A model generated the notes under the pieces. The model saw nothing but the letters and a program-made list of their open reading frames with translations, did not search any database and was not told the DNA's origin. The translations under genes were made by a program, and so were the position numbers. DNA of 64,000 nt from Thiodiazotropha sp040506705 (lineage in GTDB: Bacteria > Pseudomonadota > Gammaproteobacteria > Chromatiales > Chromatiaceae): positions 1 through 64,000 of the forward strand of contig JBEVWG010000012.1 of assembly GCA_040506705.1 (NCBI GenBank), read 5' to 3'. The stretch's first letter is position 1. Every line of letters begins with the position of its first letter. Of the stretch, positions 44,331 to 53,858 are shown piece by piece.

Positions 44331-44735
44331 GTGCGGCAGACAACAAAGTGTCACTATTTTTTTCAATCTCTAGCGCTATTGCTCTGTTTGAGTTTTTTCG
44401 ATCAGCTCAATGCCAGCGAGCATGAATACCTGCAAGCAATCAAAGCGGACTATGAAGAGTTCTCCAGCGGAGTCTTCGACCCACCCTCCGACTCCCCCTG
44501 GATCAGCGTTCAAGGCAACAGCACCGATAACAACATCCCCTCATATGAAAATCTTGAGGATTTTTCTGCCTATTTGAAAAAAGAGTCTCCAGGTAGTTTC
44601 ATCTTCTACAACAAACTACCAGAGAGTTACAAAAGCCGACTACATCAGGAATACTTGAAAACAGGGAATCTGGAAGAGATTAAAAAGAACATCTTTAAAT
44701 ATTCCAGTGAAGTAAAAAAACAGAACCAGAAATAG
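44331..44735 (+). CDS. Small exported protein of unknown function
   Basis: 134 residues from the GTG at 44331, chosen because a full GGAGGT sits five bases before it; a longer frame from 44271 lacks such a site. Signal peptide with hydrophobic core FFQSLALLLCLSFF ends near LNASEHEY. The mature part is helical and charged, with KADYEEFSSGVFDPPSDSPW and a lysine-rich end. No family is recognised. It is followed 14 bp later by a LolA-like protein gene and probably forms an operon with it. Confidence 0.7.
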   Translation: MRQTTKCHYFFQSLALLLCLSFFDQLNASEHEYLQAIKADYEEFSSGVFDPPSDSPWISVQGNSTDNNIPSYENLEDFSAYLKKESPGSFIFYNKLPESYKSRLHQEYLKTGNLEEIKKNIFKYSSEVKKQNQK

Positions 44736-44749
44736 ATGGCTGACCACCT

Positions 44750-45757
44750 ATGTACCTGCATCGAGTTCACATGAGAAGACTAAATAAAAATGTCATGCAA
44801 TTGGGCTACTTTCTAGCACTGATAATCTGTTTTCAATCAACAGCCATCTATGCTGCGGTAGACACAACCCTCCCACTTCCCCCTATCGGTGAAACCCCTA
44901 GCGCAGACGAGATCGCAAAACAGGTCTATTTCGCTAACCATTTCTTTACTTTCAGAAACTTTTCCATCGAACGCAGAGGTCGTACCATGACCGTTTTAAT
45001 CAATCGTTCATCAAATGGAAAGGTACATGCGACTGCATTGGAGCGCCATCTTAATAACAACTATGAAATCTCTCCAGATCAGGCGATTCGATCAAGGGAT
45101 TTGGCAATTTTTCATTCTGGAAAATTAAGAGGAACCGGCATGCTCATTACTGAGTATACCGATGAGAAAAAAAACAAAGACTATATGGTCTGGCTTCCTG
45201 CTTTGAGAAAGATCAGGCGTTTTTCGCAACCCCAACATGATGATGCCTGGGGAGGTAGTGCCTTTACCTTCGGTGATGTTACATTGAGAAAACCTGAAGA
45301 TGAAACTCACGAACTGATTGGTAAGAAAAAGCTGCAAACCTGTCTAGGCACCATTGAAGAGCTTGAAGGTAAGCATTATCGATACGTGGGTGAATTACCA
45401 ACCCGTAGTTGCCGTCATATTGATAAGGAAGTCTATGGACTCAAAAGCACTACAAAATTCAAATCCTGGTGGTATGACTACCGAATCAGCTATGTAGACA
45501 CCAACAGCTTTGCTGACTACCGAACCTTATACTTCAAGAATGGCGACTTGATAAAGGTTATCGATCGGGATTGGGGACTAGTCAATAAGGAGGATGGAGG
45601 TGATCCCAGAGCTCTGTTTTGGAAATACTGGTATGGACTCGATCTAAGAACAGGACAGGAGAGCTGGGCGGTCATCCCTCAGAAAGTGGTTGAGTATAAT
45701 AAAATTCGCCGAAACTCCTTTTGGACAGAGAAAACATTACGTAAGATCAAGCGTTGA
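44750..45757 (+). CDS. Outer membrane lipoprotein-sorting-like protein (LolA-like fold)
   Basis: 335 residues; the start is uncertain (ATG at 44750, 44771 or 44795, none with a good ribosome site). Signal peptide MQLGYFLALIICFQSTAIYA. The mature domain has KDYMVWLPALRKIRRFSQPQ, WGGSAFTFGDV and RLLYF-type strands seen in the LolA-like family (outer membrane lipoprotein-sorting protein, often next to RND/MMPL transporters). These proteins are thought to carry lipids or lipoproteins through the periplasm. No transporter is adjacent; the partner here is the small exported protein upstream. Confidence 0.7.
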   Translation: MYLHRVHMRRLNKNVMQLGYFLALIICFQSTAIYAAVDTTLPLPPIGETPSADEIAKQVYFANHFFTFRNFSIERRGRTMTVLINRSSNGKVHATALERHLNNNYEISPDQAIRSRDLAIFHSGKLRGTGMLITEYTDEKKNKDYMVWLPALRKIRRFSQPQHDDAWGGSAFTFGDVTLRKPEDETHELIGKKKLQTCLGTIEELEGKHYRYVGELPTRSCRHIDKEVYGLKSTTKFKSWWYDYRISYVDTNSFADYRTLYFKNGDLIKVIDRDWGLVNKEDGGDPRALFWKYWYGLDLRTGQESWAVIPQKVVEYNKIRRNSFWTEKTLRKIKR

Positions 45758-45820
45758 TAAACCATCGATTGAATCTGTGAGGAGTATGTTTAAGGGCATC
45801 TCTATTAATCTGGCAACTAT

Positions 45821-46064
45821 TGTGAATTTCCAGCGTGATTTGGTGGGGCAAGGCCCCACCCTACCTGTCGATTTAAGGTGTTGTGAATATCCAGCGTGAT
45901 TTGGTGGGGCAAGGCCCCACCCTACCTGTCGATTTAAGGTGTTGTGAATATCCAGCGTGATTTGGTGGGGCAGGGCCCCACCCTACCTGTCGATTTAAGG
46001 TGTAGTGGATTTTCAGCGTGATTTGGTGGGGCAGAGCCCCACCCTACCTGTCGATTTAAGGTGT
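45821..46064. repeat. Four tandem 61-bp copies of the palindromic repeat
   Basis: Four copies with an exact 61-bp period (starts 45821, 45882, 45943, 46004). Each contains CCAGCGTGATTTGGTGGGGC, a GCCCCACC partner and the flank CTACCTGTCGATTTAAGGTG. Copies 1 and 2 share a loop sequence (AAGG), while 3 and 4 differ by one or two bases. It lies between the convergent LolA-like and ABC permease genes. Confidence 0.95.
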
Positions 46065-46087
46065 AGGGTGGGGCCCTGCCCCACCAA
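46065..46087. repeat. Inverted partial copy closing the tandem array
   Basis: AGGGTGGGGCCCTGCCCCAC and following CCAAC repeat the palindrome and its flank in the opposite direction, giving the same inverted-pair end structure as the two single loci. Confidence 0.85.
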
Positions 46088-46222
46088 CTGCACTCGAAAA
46101 GAAAAGTGACACTTAGAAGAATTTAAGTGGATACCTACCAGGCACTACCCGCATATTACTAATCAGGAAATATTGTGTCGTTTATGGACCATAGAGTGGA
46201 AAGATTGTTCCCTTACTGTAAA

Positions 46223-46999
46223 TCACTCCTTGATCCCCACACCTCTGGCTAATAGCCTTAAACTAAACCAGGTCAACAGCATAATAAACAAAATAATGAT
46301 TCCAAGTGCCAGGCGTACATCAATATCAGAAACGCCAAGAATCCCATAGCGAAAAGTATTGATCATATACAATACCGGATTCAACAAAGAGGCATGTTGC
46401 CAAAACTCTGGCAACAACTCTATCGAGTAGAATACCCCTCCGAGATAAGTCAGAGGAATCAAAATAAAGGTTGGCACAATCGAGATATCATCAAAACTCT
46501 TTGCATAGACTGCGTTGATGAAACCGGCAAGTGAGAAAAGCACTGAAGTCAGAACAAAAACCAGAAAGGTCAAACCGTAACTGTTAATACGAAGATCAGT
46601 AAATAGCAGGGAGACCGCTGTAACAACTATACCCACAAGCAATCCTCTGGCCATCCCCCCGGTTACATATCCTGCCAACACAATCCAGCTTGGCACTGGC
46701 GCGATCAACAACTCCTCAATATAGTGCTGCAATTTAGTGCTGAAGAATGAAGATACTACATTTGCATAAGAGTTCTGGATCACTGACATCAATATCAAAC
46801 CCGGAACAATGAATTCGATATAGCTGTACCCCTCCATCATTCCAATACGTTCACCAATAAGTTTTCCAAAGATGATGAAATAGAGTGTTGTAGTTATCGC
46901 AGGAGGAAGAATGGTCTGAACCCATATACGGCTAAACCTGAGAATCTCTTTGGTGACGATGGTCTGATATGCGATACGCTTGATATGGCTGGAGGTCAT
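46223..46999 (-). CDS. yadH: ABC-2 type transporter permease (YadH-like)
   Basis: 258 residues with six membrane spans; the ABC-2 signature is around FIVPGLILMSVIQNSYANVVSSFFSTKLQHYIEELLIAPVP and PLTYLGGVFYSIELLP. Size and partner gene match E. coli YadH (256 residues). It pairs with the ATPase gene upstream, overlapping it by 4 bp (ATGA). The exported substrate is unknown. Confidence 0.87.
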   Translation of the reverse strand: MTSSHIKRIAYQTIVTKEILRFSRIWVQTILPPAITTTLYFIIFGKLIGERIGMMEGYSYIEFIVPGLILMSVIQNSYANVVSSFFSTKLQHYIEELLIAPVPSWIVLAGYVTGGMARGLLVGIVVTAVSLLFTDLRINSYGLTFLVFVLTSVLFSLAGFINAVYAKSFDDISIVPTFILIPLTYLGGVFYSIELLPEFWQHASLLNPVLYMINTFRYGILGVSDIDVRLALGIIILFIMLLTWFSLRLLARGVGIKE

Positions 47000-47928
47000 A
47001 CGTTCTGTTCCGGCTTTTTTGACTGATTAACAAGATCGACAAAAAGTTGTTCGAGTCGATTCTGTTTATTCCGCATACTGATGACATCAATGCCTTGCTG
47101 AGTAAGAAGCTCAAACAAGCCATTCATGCTCTGTTCCCGCTGAACGGCAACCTCTAGTGTTTTTTCATCGATCAGTTGCAGTTCATAGCCAGGCAGATCT
47201 GGCGCATCATCGAGTGCTCTACTCATATCCAGCAGGAATTGCTCTGTATTCAGCTGACTGAGCAGACTCGACATACTGGTCTGTTCAACAATCTTACCAT
47301 GATCAATTATTGCTATATTGCGACATAAGCTTTCAGCCTCTTCAAGATAGTGGGTGGTTAAAATTATTGTCGTACCCTGGCGATTGATTTCACGCATGAA
47401 CTGCCACATGGAACGACGTATTTCAATATCAACACCCGCAGTCGGTTCATCCAGTATCAGAAGTCTGGGCTGGTGCACTAATGCTCTGGCAATCATCAGG
47501 CGACGCTTCATACCCCCCGACAACCAGCGTGCCTGTGTATCTCGCTTCTCCCACAGATCGAGTTGTCTCAGCTTCTCTTCAGCACGATCGAATGCCTCTT
47601 TTCGTGGTATGCCATAGTAACCAGCCTGATTCACAAGAATCTCGATCACCGGTTCCCACATATTAAAATTAAACTCTTGTGGCACGAGTCCTATCAAGGA
47701 TTTGGCTTGCTCTTTGTTCTTATCCAGATCATTGCCGTATACCGCCACTCGACCTTCAGTTTTATTGGTCAATGAGGCGATTATACTGATCGCAGTGGAT
47801 TTACCGGCACCGTTTGGCCCCAGCAGGGCAAAAAAATCCCCTTCCTCAACATTGAGATTAATACCACTCAATGCTTCAAATCCACTGCGATAGGTTTTAT
47901 ATAGATTTTCGATTATGAGTGCAGACAC
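46996..47928 (-). CDS. yadG: ABC transporter ATP-binding protein (YadG-like)
   Basis: 310 residues. Walker A LLGPNGAGKSTA, signature WLSGGMKRRLMIARAL, Walker B LLILDEPTAGVD and the switch His in ILTTHYLEEAE are all intact. A C-terminal extension (about 225-310) is typical of ABC-2 ATPases. Length matches E. coli YadG (308 residues). With the downstream permease it forms a two-gene exporter; polysaccharide or lipid export is possible but not indicated by the sequence. Confidence 0.9.
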   Translation of the reverse strand: MSALIIENLYKTYRSGFEALSGINLNVEEGDFFALLGPNGAGKSTAISIIASLTNKTEGRVAVYGNDLDKNKEQAKSLIGLVPQEFNFNMWEPVIEILVNQAGYYGIPRKEAFDRAEEKLRQLDLWEKRDTQARWLSGGMKRRLMIARALVHQPRLLILDEPTAGVDIEIRRSMWQFMREINRQGTTIILTTHYLEEAESLCRNIAIIDHGKIVEQTSMSSLLSQLNTEQFLLDMSRALDDAPDLPGYELQLIDEKTLEVAVQREQSMNGLFELLTQQGIDVISMRNKQNRLEQLFVDLVNQSKKPEQNV

Positions 47929-48173
47929 AACATTTCAAATATGGTTGGTGATATAGAAGCGTATGGCTATCATACCCCTATTCTACGGGCACTTCCCAAG
48001 GAACCCCTGATTAATTCAGGGAGGTGTGCATAGTGTGATCAAAGGCAGTGGACCGAAAGCCGAAAGAGCAAAGATTACCCACTACACATGAAACACTTAA
48101 ATTGAGTTCAATATGGGTGAAGTAAAAATATTTCACTACTTTAAACAGGTGATTGAAGCAACCAGCTTATAGA

Positions 48174-48199
48174 GCCTGTTAACACTAATCGAATAGGCC
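48174..48199. repeat. 26-base dispersed repeat
   Basis: Begins GCCTGTTAAC and ends GAATAGGCC; an exact copy is at 56134-56159. The ends can pair (GCCTGTT with AATAGGC, one G-U), leaving an 11-base loop, so it could form a hairpin. It lies 16 bp beyond the parA stop codon. Confidence 0.75.
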
Positions 48200-48215
48200 C
48201 TAGAACAGCAGCAAT

Positions 48216-48962
48216 TTAACCCAGCCGTCGCTGTACTTCCATCCATAATGCCTGATAGGAACTGGCTGCCATGCACTTTGGAGCGAAGGCCTGTACCGGC
48301 ATACGGTGCAAGCCCATCTTTTCAACATCACTGGCATAGGGAATCTGAGCCTTCAGCAACTCACCATGTGTATCAGGAAGATTCTTCATTACATCCAGGT
48401 GCATGCGTTTGCGACGATCCACCATGGAGAAGAAAGGCATTAACTCCAAGCCCGTAATACGATGACCTTCAAGGAAATCCAATAGCTGTTGATAGGTACG
48501 CAGAGAGAGCGTGGTAGGAATCAATGGAAGCAACAGTCCCTCCGCAGCCCGAAAGATATTTTCTGACACCAGGGAGATACTGGGTGGACAATCCAAAAAC
48601 ACATAATCGTAAGCTTGAGAGAGAGGTCGCAGTAACTTCAACAGCTGCTTGGTTGGATTTTTGGCCTCTTCCAGGCGTAGATCCATATTACGATATGAGA
48701 AGTCTGCAGGCAGCATATCCAGATTTTCAAAATCTGTCGCCTTCACCACTTCATCGAGATCCAGCTTACCTTTTATCAGACGCTTATTGCTCCCTTTTAC
48801 TTTTGGTTTTATACGAAAATAGTAGGTCGCTGCTGCCTGAGGATCGAGATCCCAGATCAGGGTACGGTATCCCTGCATTGCCGCCAAATAGGCTAAATTG
48901 ACAGCTGTGGCGGTCTTTCCAACCCCACCTTTAATATTGTAAACGCCAAGAATGTGCATCAA
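48216..48962 (-). CDS. ParA-family partition-type ATPase, linked to a CHAD protein
   Basis: 248 residues. Deviant Walker A KGGVGKTATAV near residue 12, DLDPQAAATYYF and DYVFLDCPPS (Walker B region) are intact, the normal ParA/MinD-type set. No ParB or centromere-like repeats lie nearby, so it is not an ordinary chromosome-partition gene. It overlaps the CHAD gene upstream by 4 bp, so the pair is translationally coupled. Orphan ParA proteins position carboxysomes, chemoreceptor clusters or storage granules. The partner's CHAD domain suggests polyphosphate granules as the cargo, an inference. Confidence 0.82.
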   Translation of the reverse strand: MMHILGVYNIKGGVGKTATAVNLAYLAAMQGYRTLIWDLDPQAAATYYFRIKPKVKGSNKRLIKGKLDLDEVVKATDFENLDMLPADFSYRNMDLRLEEAKNPTKQLLKLLRPLSQAYDYVFLDCPPSISLVSENIFRAAEGLLLPLIPTTLSLRTYQQLLDFLEGHRITGLELMPFFSMVDRRKRMHLDVMKNLPDTHGELLKAQIPYASDVEKMGLHRMPVQAFAPKCMAASSYQALWMEVQRRLG

Positions 48963-50512
48963 GCCCCTCCGAACAACTGACGAAAGGCCTTTTGATTATC
49001 CTCGCTGCTAAAAGCAGAGAATAGGTTAGTAAACTCCTCTCTTGCCTTGGCCTGCCTTTCAAATAATCTACCGACCAGAACACCCATCGCCATCAATGTG
49101 CTGGCAGGTGCACCCTCTTTGAGCATCTCACTGCCAAGTACCTCCAGGGATTGAGCCTGAACCTCCAAATCCTGAAACTCTCCTAAATTATCAAGAATCA
49201 CCTTAAGTGACCTGATCAACTCCCTTATAGCAGGCTTAGGATAGAGACTCTGAAAAAACTCCATCAGATAGCGCAGTTTCTTACAATCCTTTCGCAATTC
49301 GTGTAGATACTCGGCTGGGCTATCTGGATCGATGGCAAGACCATCCTTCAGCACCCGAGCATATAGCTTACTGATTCTTTTATCTGCAAGCTTAGCCGTG
49401 GGCTTTTCTGCATGAGGAGCGCTTTGAGTGTTATTCGATGGTGTTGTCAACCACTCACGCCAAGACTTGATCAACTTACGAAAATGGGGTGAGTTGAGCT
49501 TCTTCACCAACTTCGCCTGCTCCACTTTATGATGTGCCACTAAATAGGTGTAGAAGGGATCAAGGTCTGCCTGGAGTGGTTGTGGAAGGCTGGCTCGATA
49601 TTGGTCATATTTTAGTAGGTAGACATCCAGGTCTCTCGTTGGGCCTGTAATTTGACCGACCCAACCAAACCCCTTTTTGAAGGGCTCTAACTCTTGAGGA
49701 TCAAATACCCCTTTGATCTGGGTCATTGCTGAACGTGTGCGGCGTGTTGCCACACGTAAATCATGTAGAAACTCACTGTCGAGATCAGCTTTTGTGCCTG
49801 CAATGTTGGCTTCCAGTGTATCGAGGAGGTCCAGCATGATCTGTCTGGCAGCAACATCCGAACGTGCATCCTGATCCAGCCGGTAGTTCAATTTGGAGCT
49901 ATAGTCACCCGGTTTGATAGCAACCTCCGACAGCGCATCCTGATAGAGGCTATGATCACAGTTTTGCAGCTTCATTGACTGAAGGCGTTGCCGTAGATCC
50001 TCAAAATAGGACTCATAGCCTTTGAGAGGCTTCAAAACCAGGCGCCCTTCCAACGGGCCGGTCTGCTTGCGGTTAATGGATCTGAAACTATTTTGTTCCA
50101 ATACTACCCTGACGACAGTCTTCTCCTCACTATCGAGAAGTGCAAGGGTCTGCTGCTGCTGTATCACATGGACTTTAGGTTGAACCACCCGCATTTCAAG
50201 CACATCAGCAACCTGATCAGCCAATCCCCCGGGAGGAAGCTGTTTGGCGAAGCCCGGTGTCTGTTCGATAATCTGACAGAGTGGCGCCCTGTTTCCTTTC
50301 AGATAATGCCAGCAAAGACGACGTAGAGAGCCATGCTCCTCAACCAACTCCGCCCCTGCCTGCCAGACTCTCCAATCGAAACTGTCGTAGTAGGTCAATT
50401 TAAGTTTCGTGGGCGCCTCTTCCCGCAATCCATTCGATTCGGTGAAGATACGCTTCAACTTCTCCAGATCGAGGTCATCAGGAAGTAAATAAGATACCGA
50501 TTGCAGCGCCAT
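48959..50512 (-). CDS. CYTH-like and CHAD-domain protein
   Basis: 517 residues. N-terminal part (about 1-205) looks like a CYTH/triphosphate tunnel domain (KLKLTYYDSFDWRVWQAGAE, TLALLDSEEKTVVRVVLEQN). It lacks the usual ExExK start, so activity is doubtful. The C-terminal part (about 220-515) is a CHAD helical domain with histidine/arginine repeats: LHDLRVATRRTRSAM and LHELRKDCKKLRYLMEFF. CHAD domains bind inorganic polyphosphate. It overlaps the parA-like gene. This arrangement resembles YgiF-type CYTH-CHAD proteins, with a ParA added. Confidence 0.8.
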   Translation of the reverse strand: MALQSVSYLLPDDLDLEKLKRIFTESNGLREEAPTKLKLTYYDSFDWRVWQAGAELVEEHGSLRRLCWHYLKGNRAPLCQIIEQTPGFAKQLPPGGLADQVADVLEMRVVQPKVHVIQQQQTLALLDSEEKTVVRVVLEQNSFRSINRKQTGPLEGRLVLKPLKGYESYFEDLRQRLQSMKLQNCDHSLYQDALSEVAIKPGDYSSKLNYRLDQDARSDVAARQIMLDLLDTLEANIAGTKADLDSEFLHDLRVATRRTRSAMTQIKGVFDPQELEPFKKGFGWVGQITGPTRDLDVYLLKYDQYRASLPQPLQADLDPFYTYLVAHHKVEQAKLVKKLNSPHFRKLIKSWREWLTTPSNNTQSAPHAEKPTAKLADKRISKLYARVLKDGLAIDPDSPAEYLHELRKDCKKLRYLMEFFQSLYPKPAIRELIRSLKVILDNLGEFQDLEVQAQSLEVLGSEMLKEGAPASTLMAMGVLVGRLFERQAKAREEFTNLFSAFSSEDNQKAFRQLFGGA

Positions 50513-50805
50513 ATTGTCTTCTCTAAAACTAAACCATAAAGATTACCCGACCCACCACAGAGAAACAATTGCCAAATCAGGTATCAGTTTGATCATAGAC
50601 GAAAAAAACATCTTTCGTATTGATCATGCTCAATCGAGATATGCCGATAAAAACAGCTATTTCCAGAAAGCTGTTTGGTGAATCCGCTATCCCGCTGCCA
50701 TGCCAAGGTAAAGGTGCTTCGCCTGGAATGGTGTGCCCTTTTCAATAGGGGCAACCAGAATTGACACATTAGCGGGGCTCCCTTTAGACGGGTAAGGAAT
50801 ATTGA

Positions 50806-53454
50806 TTACTCATCAACAACACTCTTGCTGGCAATCTCAAATACATCACGAGAGATATCAGACTGTGCCAGCACCCGTTCAAATGCCTGGCGCATGAGTA
50901 TCTGTCGTGATTCGTCATAGCGGCGCCAACGGCTCATTATGCGTAGAAGACGTGCTGCTATTTGGGGATTCAAGCTATCCAGCGCAATCACCTGATCAGC
51001 CAAAAAGTCATAACCGGATCCATCAGCAGCATGAAATGCAGAGAGGTTTATACTACAAAAAGCACCGATCAGGCTACGCACCTTGTTCGGATTACGAATC
51101 GAGAAGGCAGGATGATCCATCAGACGTTTTACATGGGATAGGGTTCCTGGCAGAGAGGATCCCGCCTGCACAGTGAACCATTTATCCATAACCAACGGGT
51201 CTTCCCGCCACTTCGCTTCAAAAAGAGAGAGCGCTTTCTCCCGATCAGGTATATCGCGATCAACCAAACAATTCAGTGCTGCCATCACATCAGTCATGTT
51301 ATCTGCAGATTCAAATTGATCCATGCAAATGGCATCAATTTCCGGATCATCAAGACTCATCAGGTAGTTTAGCGCAAGATTTTTCAGCTTCCTGCGTCCC
51401 ATTGAGCTGGATCTGATATCGTAAAGATCGGTTTGATCGCGCTTGTAGACGAGTAACAGCTCATCCCCCAGTTGTTGCGCCAAAGTACGCTTCAGCCACT
51501 CTCTAGCCTGGTGAATCGCCTCCACATCGACCAGATCCATATGATCTCCGATAGTCGACTCCGACGGCAGGCTGAGCAATTCACTCAGCAATGCCTTGTC
51601 TGCATGCTCATCAATCAATGCCAGACGGTAAGCTTCAGCAAATCCATCATCGAGACTAAAAGTATCACCTTGCTGAGCTGCCGATACCAGCTTCAGCAGG
51701 GTACGCTTGGCAAGGGTTTGAGCTGCATCCCAGCGATTGAAATCATCTGACTCCTTGGCCATCAGGAACATCAACTCCTTATCGCTGTAGTCATACTCAA
51801 GTTTTACTGGTGCAGAAAAGCCGCGCAGCAACGAGGGTACTGGCTGTTCAGGTAGATCGTAAAAGCTGAAAGTCTGAGATGTTTGGGAGAGCTCTACAAC
51901 CAACTGTTTATGTAGCGCCGGCTTATCAACACTCTGTTTTAGTTGGAGAGTCTGACCTTCACTATCCAATAGCGCCAGGGCAATCGGAATATGGAAGGGC
52001 TGTTTACTCTTCTGTCCAGGGGTCTCAGGTGTCTGTTGGGTAAATGTCAGCTGATAGAGACGCTTGGCTTTATCGTAATCGGCCGCGACACGTACCACAG
52101 GAGTGCCTGACTGACTGTACCAAAGGCGAAACTGATCAAGCTGACGACCACTCGCCTCCTCCATACATTTTACAAAATCATCTGTAGTTACCGCTTCGCC
52201 ATCATGTCTTGCAAAATAGAGATCTGTTGCCCTTCGATAAGTTTCAGCGCCGAGCAGGTTCGCCTGCATACGTACCACTTCCGCCCCTTTTTCATATACA
52301 GTAACTGTGTAGAAATTATTAATTTCTATATAGCTCTCAGGACGAACCGGATGCGCCATCGGCCCCGCATCCTCGGCAAACTGATGGCTTCGCAATAAGC
52401 GTACATCATCAATGCGTTTCACCCCGCGGGATCCCATATCGGCTGAAAACTCCTGATCCCGATAGACAGTAAGTCCCTCTTTCAGACTGAGTTGAAACCA
52501 ATCCCGACAGGTGATGCGATTACCTGTCCAGTTGTGAAAATATTCATGGGCGATAACGCCTTCGATATTCTGGAAGTCGCTATCGGTTGCTGTATCGGAG
52601 CGGGCAAGAACGAATTTTGAATTAAAGATATTAAGTCCTTTATTCTCCATTGCTCCCATATTGAAATCATTCACTGCCACAATCATGAAGATATCCAGAT
52701 CGTATTCTCTGCCATAGTTCACCTCATCCCAGGCCATGGCATGTTTTAGTGAAGTCATTGCATGATCGCATTTGTCGATGTTTTCCGGTTCGACATAGAT
52801 ACGCAGATCAACTGAACGTCCAGAACTTGTTGTATAGCTATCTTGTTGAAACTTAAGATCACCGGCAACCAAAGCAAACAGATAACAGGGTTTGGGAAAA
52901 GGGTCTTGCCAACGAACCATGTGGCGTCCATCAGCCAGATCCTGTTGCTCTACACAGTTCCCATTGGAGAGCAGTACAGGATAAGCCGCTTTGTCAGCGA
53001 CTATAGTGGTGACAAATCCTGCCATGACATCAGGTCGGTCAGGAAAATAGGTTATACGTCTGAAACCTTCCGCCTCGCATTGGGTACAGTACATCTTCCC
53101 AGACTGATAGAGACCTTCCAACGCGGTATTTTCTCGAGGCTTGATTTCAACCTGTGTTGAAAGTGTAAAACGTTGCCCCACACCTGCAATGGTAAGTGTA
53201 TGATCATCAACTTCATACTCATCACCACTCAACTCCCGGTTATCGATAGTGAGCTTTAACAGCTTCAACTGTTCACCATCGAGCACCAAATCAGGATTCT
53301 GATCAACACAAGCAGGATTCCTGCGCATTTGCAGATGACTTGATACCAGGGTCTTATCCTCCTGAAGATCAAACTCGAGTGCCACCTGATCAACCAGGTA
53401 TTCCGGCGGGTGATAGTCTTTTAGATAGATGGTCTTGGCGTTATCTGTTCGCAT
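50806..53454 (-). CDS. pepN: Aminopeptidase N
   Basis: 882 residues, an M1 zinc aminopeptidase close to E. coli PepN in length. MGAMENKGLN (exopeptidase motif) and HEYFHNWTGNR (H303, E304, H307) with the downstream Glu in LKEGLTVYRDQEF are intact. The DUF3458 C-terminal domains follow. It degrades N-terminal residues in peptides released by other proteases. It is a single gene with 293 bp of empty sequence downstream, which includes a diverged repeat at 50721-50745. Confidence 0.96.
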   Translation of the reverse strand: MRTDNAKTIYLKDYHPPEYLVDQVALEFDLQEDKTLVSSHLQMRRNPACVDQNPDLVLDGEQLKLLKLTIDNRELSGDEYEVDDHTLTIAGVGQRFTLSTQVEIKPRENTALEGLYQSGKMYCTQCEAEGFRRITYFPDRPDVMAGFVTTIVADKAAYPVLLSNGNCVEQQDLADGRHMVRWQDPFPKPCYLFALVAGDLKFQQDSYTTSSGRSVDLRIYVEPENIDKCDHAMTSLKHAMAWDEVNYGREYDLDIFMIVAVNDFNMGAMENKGLNIFNSKFVLARSDTATDSDFQNIEGVIAHEYFHNWTGNRITCRDWFQLSLKEGLTVYRDQEFSADMGSRGVKRIDDVRLLRSHQFAEDAGPMAHPVRPESYIEINNFYTVTVYEKGAEVVRMQANLLGAETYRRATDLYFARHDGEAVTTDDFVKCMEEASGRQLDQFRLWYSQSGTPVVRVAADYDKAKRLYQLTFTQQTPETPGQKSKQPFHIPIALALLDSEGQTLQLKQSVDKPALHKQLVVELSQTSQTFSFYDLPEQPVPSLLRGFSAPVKLEYDYSDKELMFLMAKESDDFNRWDAAQTLAKRTLLKLVSAAQQGDTFSLDDGFAEAYRLALIDEHADKALLSELLSLPSESTIGDHMDLVDVEAIHQAREWLKRTLAQQLGDELLLVYKRDQTDLYDIRSSSMGRRKLKNLALNYLMSLDDPEIDAICMDQFESADNMTDVMAALNCLVDRDIPDREKALSLFEAKWREDPLVMDKWFTVQAGSSLPGTLSHVKRLMDHPAFSIRNPNKVRSLIGAFCSINLSAFHAADGSGYDFLADQVIALDSLNPQIAARLLRIMSRWRRYDESRQILMRQAFERVLAQSDISRDVFEIASKSVVDE

Positions 53455-53858
53455 CGAGGTTCCTTATACTCAGCCAGGAGTCGCTGGCGACTCCAGGGAT
53501 ATGTTTTGATCGCTTTTTGACAGTCTAAATGTGACCTGCGATGAGATGCAATGATCACTCAGGGAAACCAACCGTATTGTTCCAATACTGGAGAGCATAG
53601 GGTATCACCACAAATAGATCGCACATCCAAAGCCAAACAGTCATAGGCCTGTCAGATAGAGATGAGATAGCGGGTTGCGAACGCCATGACAACCCGATAG
53701 ATTTCATGGCATATATCTATCTTGACCATCCAGGCAAATCGACTATCCACAGGTAGAAGTATCAGGTTCCTGCTGTTAGGATATAAATCCACTATAAAAT
53801 TATATTTTTTATCGCCATTACAATCAGTTAGCATTACAGAGTATTAAGGAGCCCATTA
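53455..53858. other. Divergent promoter region
   Basis: 404 bp between pepN (minus) and grxC (plus). A 60-codon frame on the minus strand has no good ribosome site and no resemblance to known proteins, so I leave it out. AT-rich stretches near 53780-53850 probably include the grxC promoter; AAGGAG precedes the grxC ATG. Confidence 0.45.

Noticed and set aside
45821..46087. Possible CRISPR array
   Set aside because: The 61-bp units are repeated throughout with no variable spacers, are internally palindromic, and no cas genes are nearby.
53652..53834. 60-codon minus-strand open frame upstream of grxC
   Set aside because: No ribosome site, AT-rich promoter-like sequence and no recognisable protein features.
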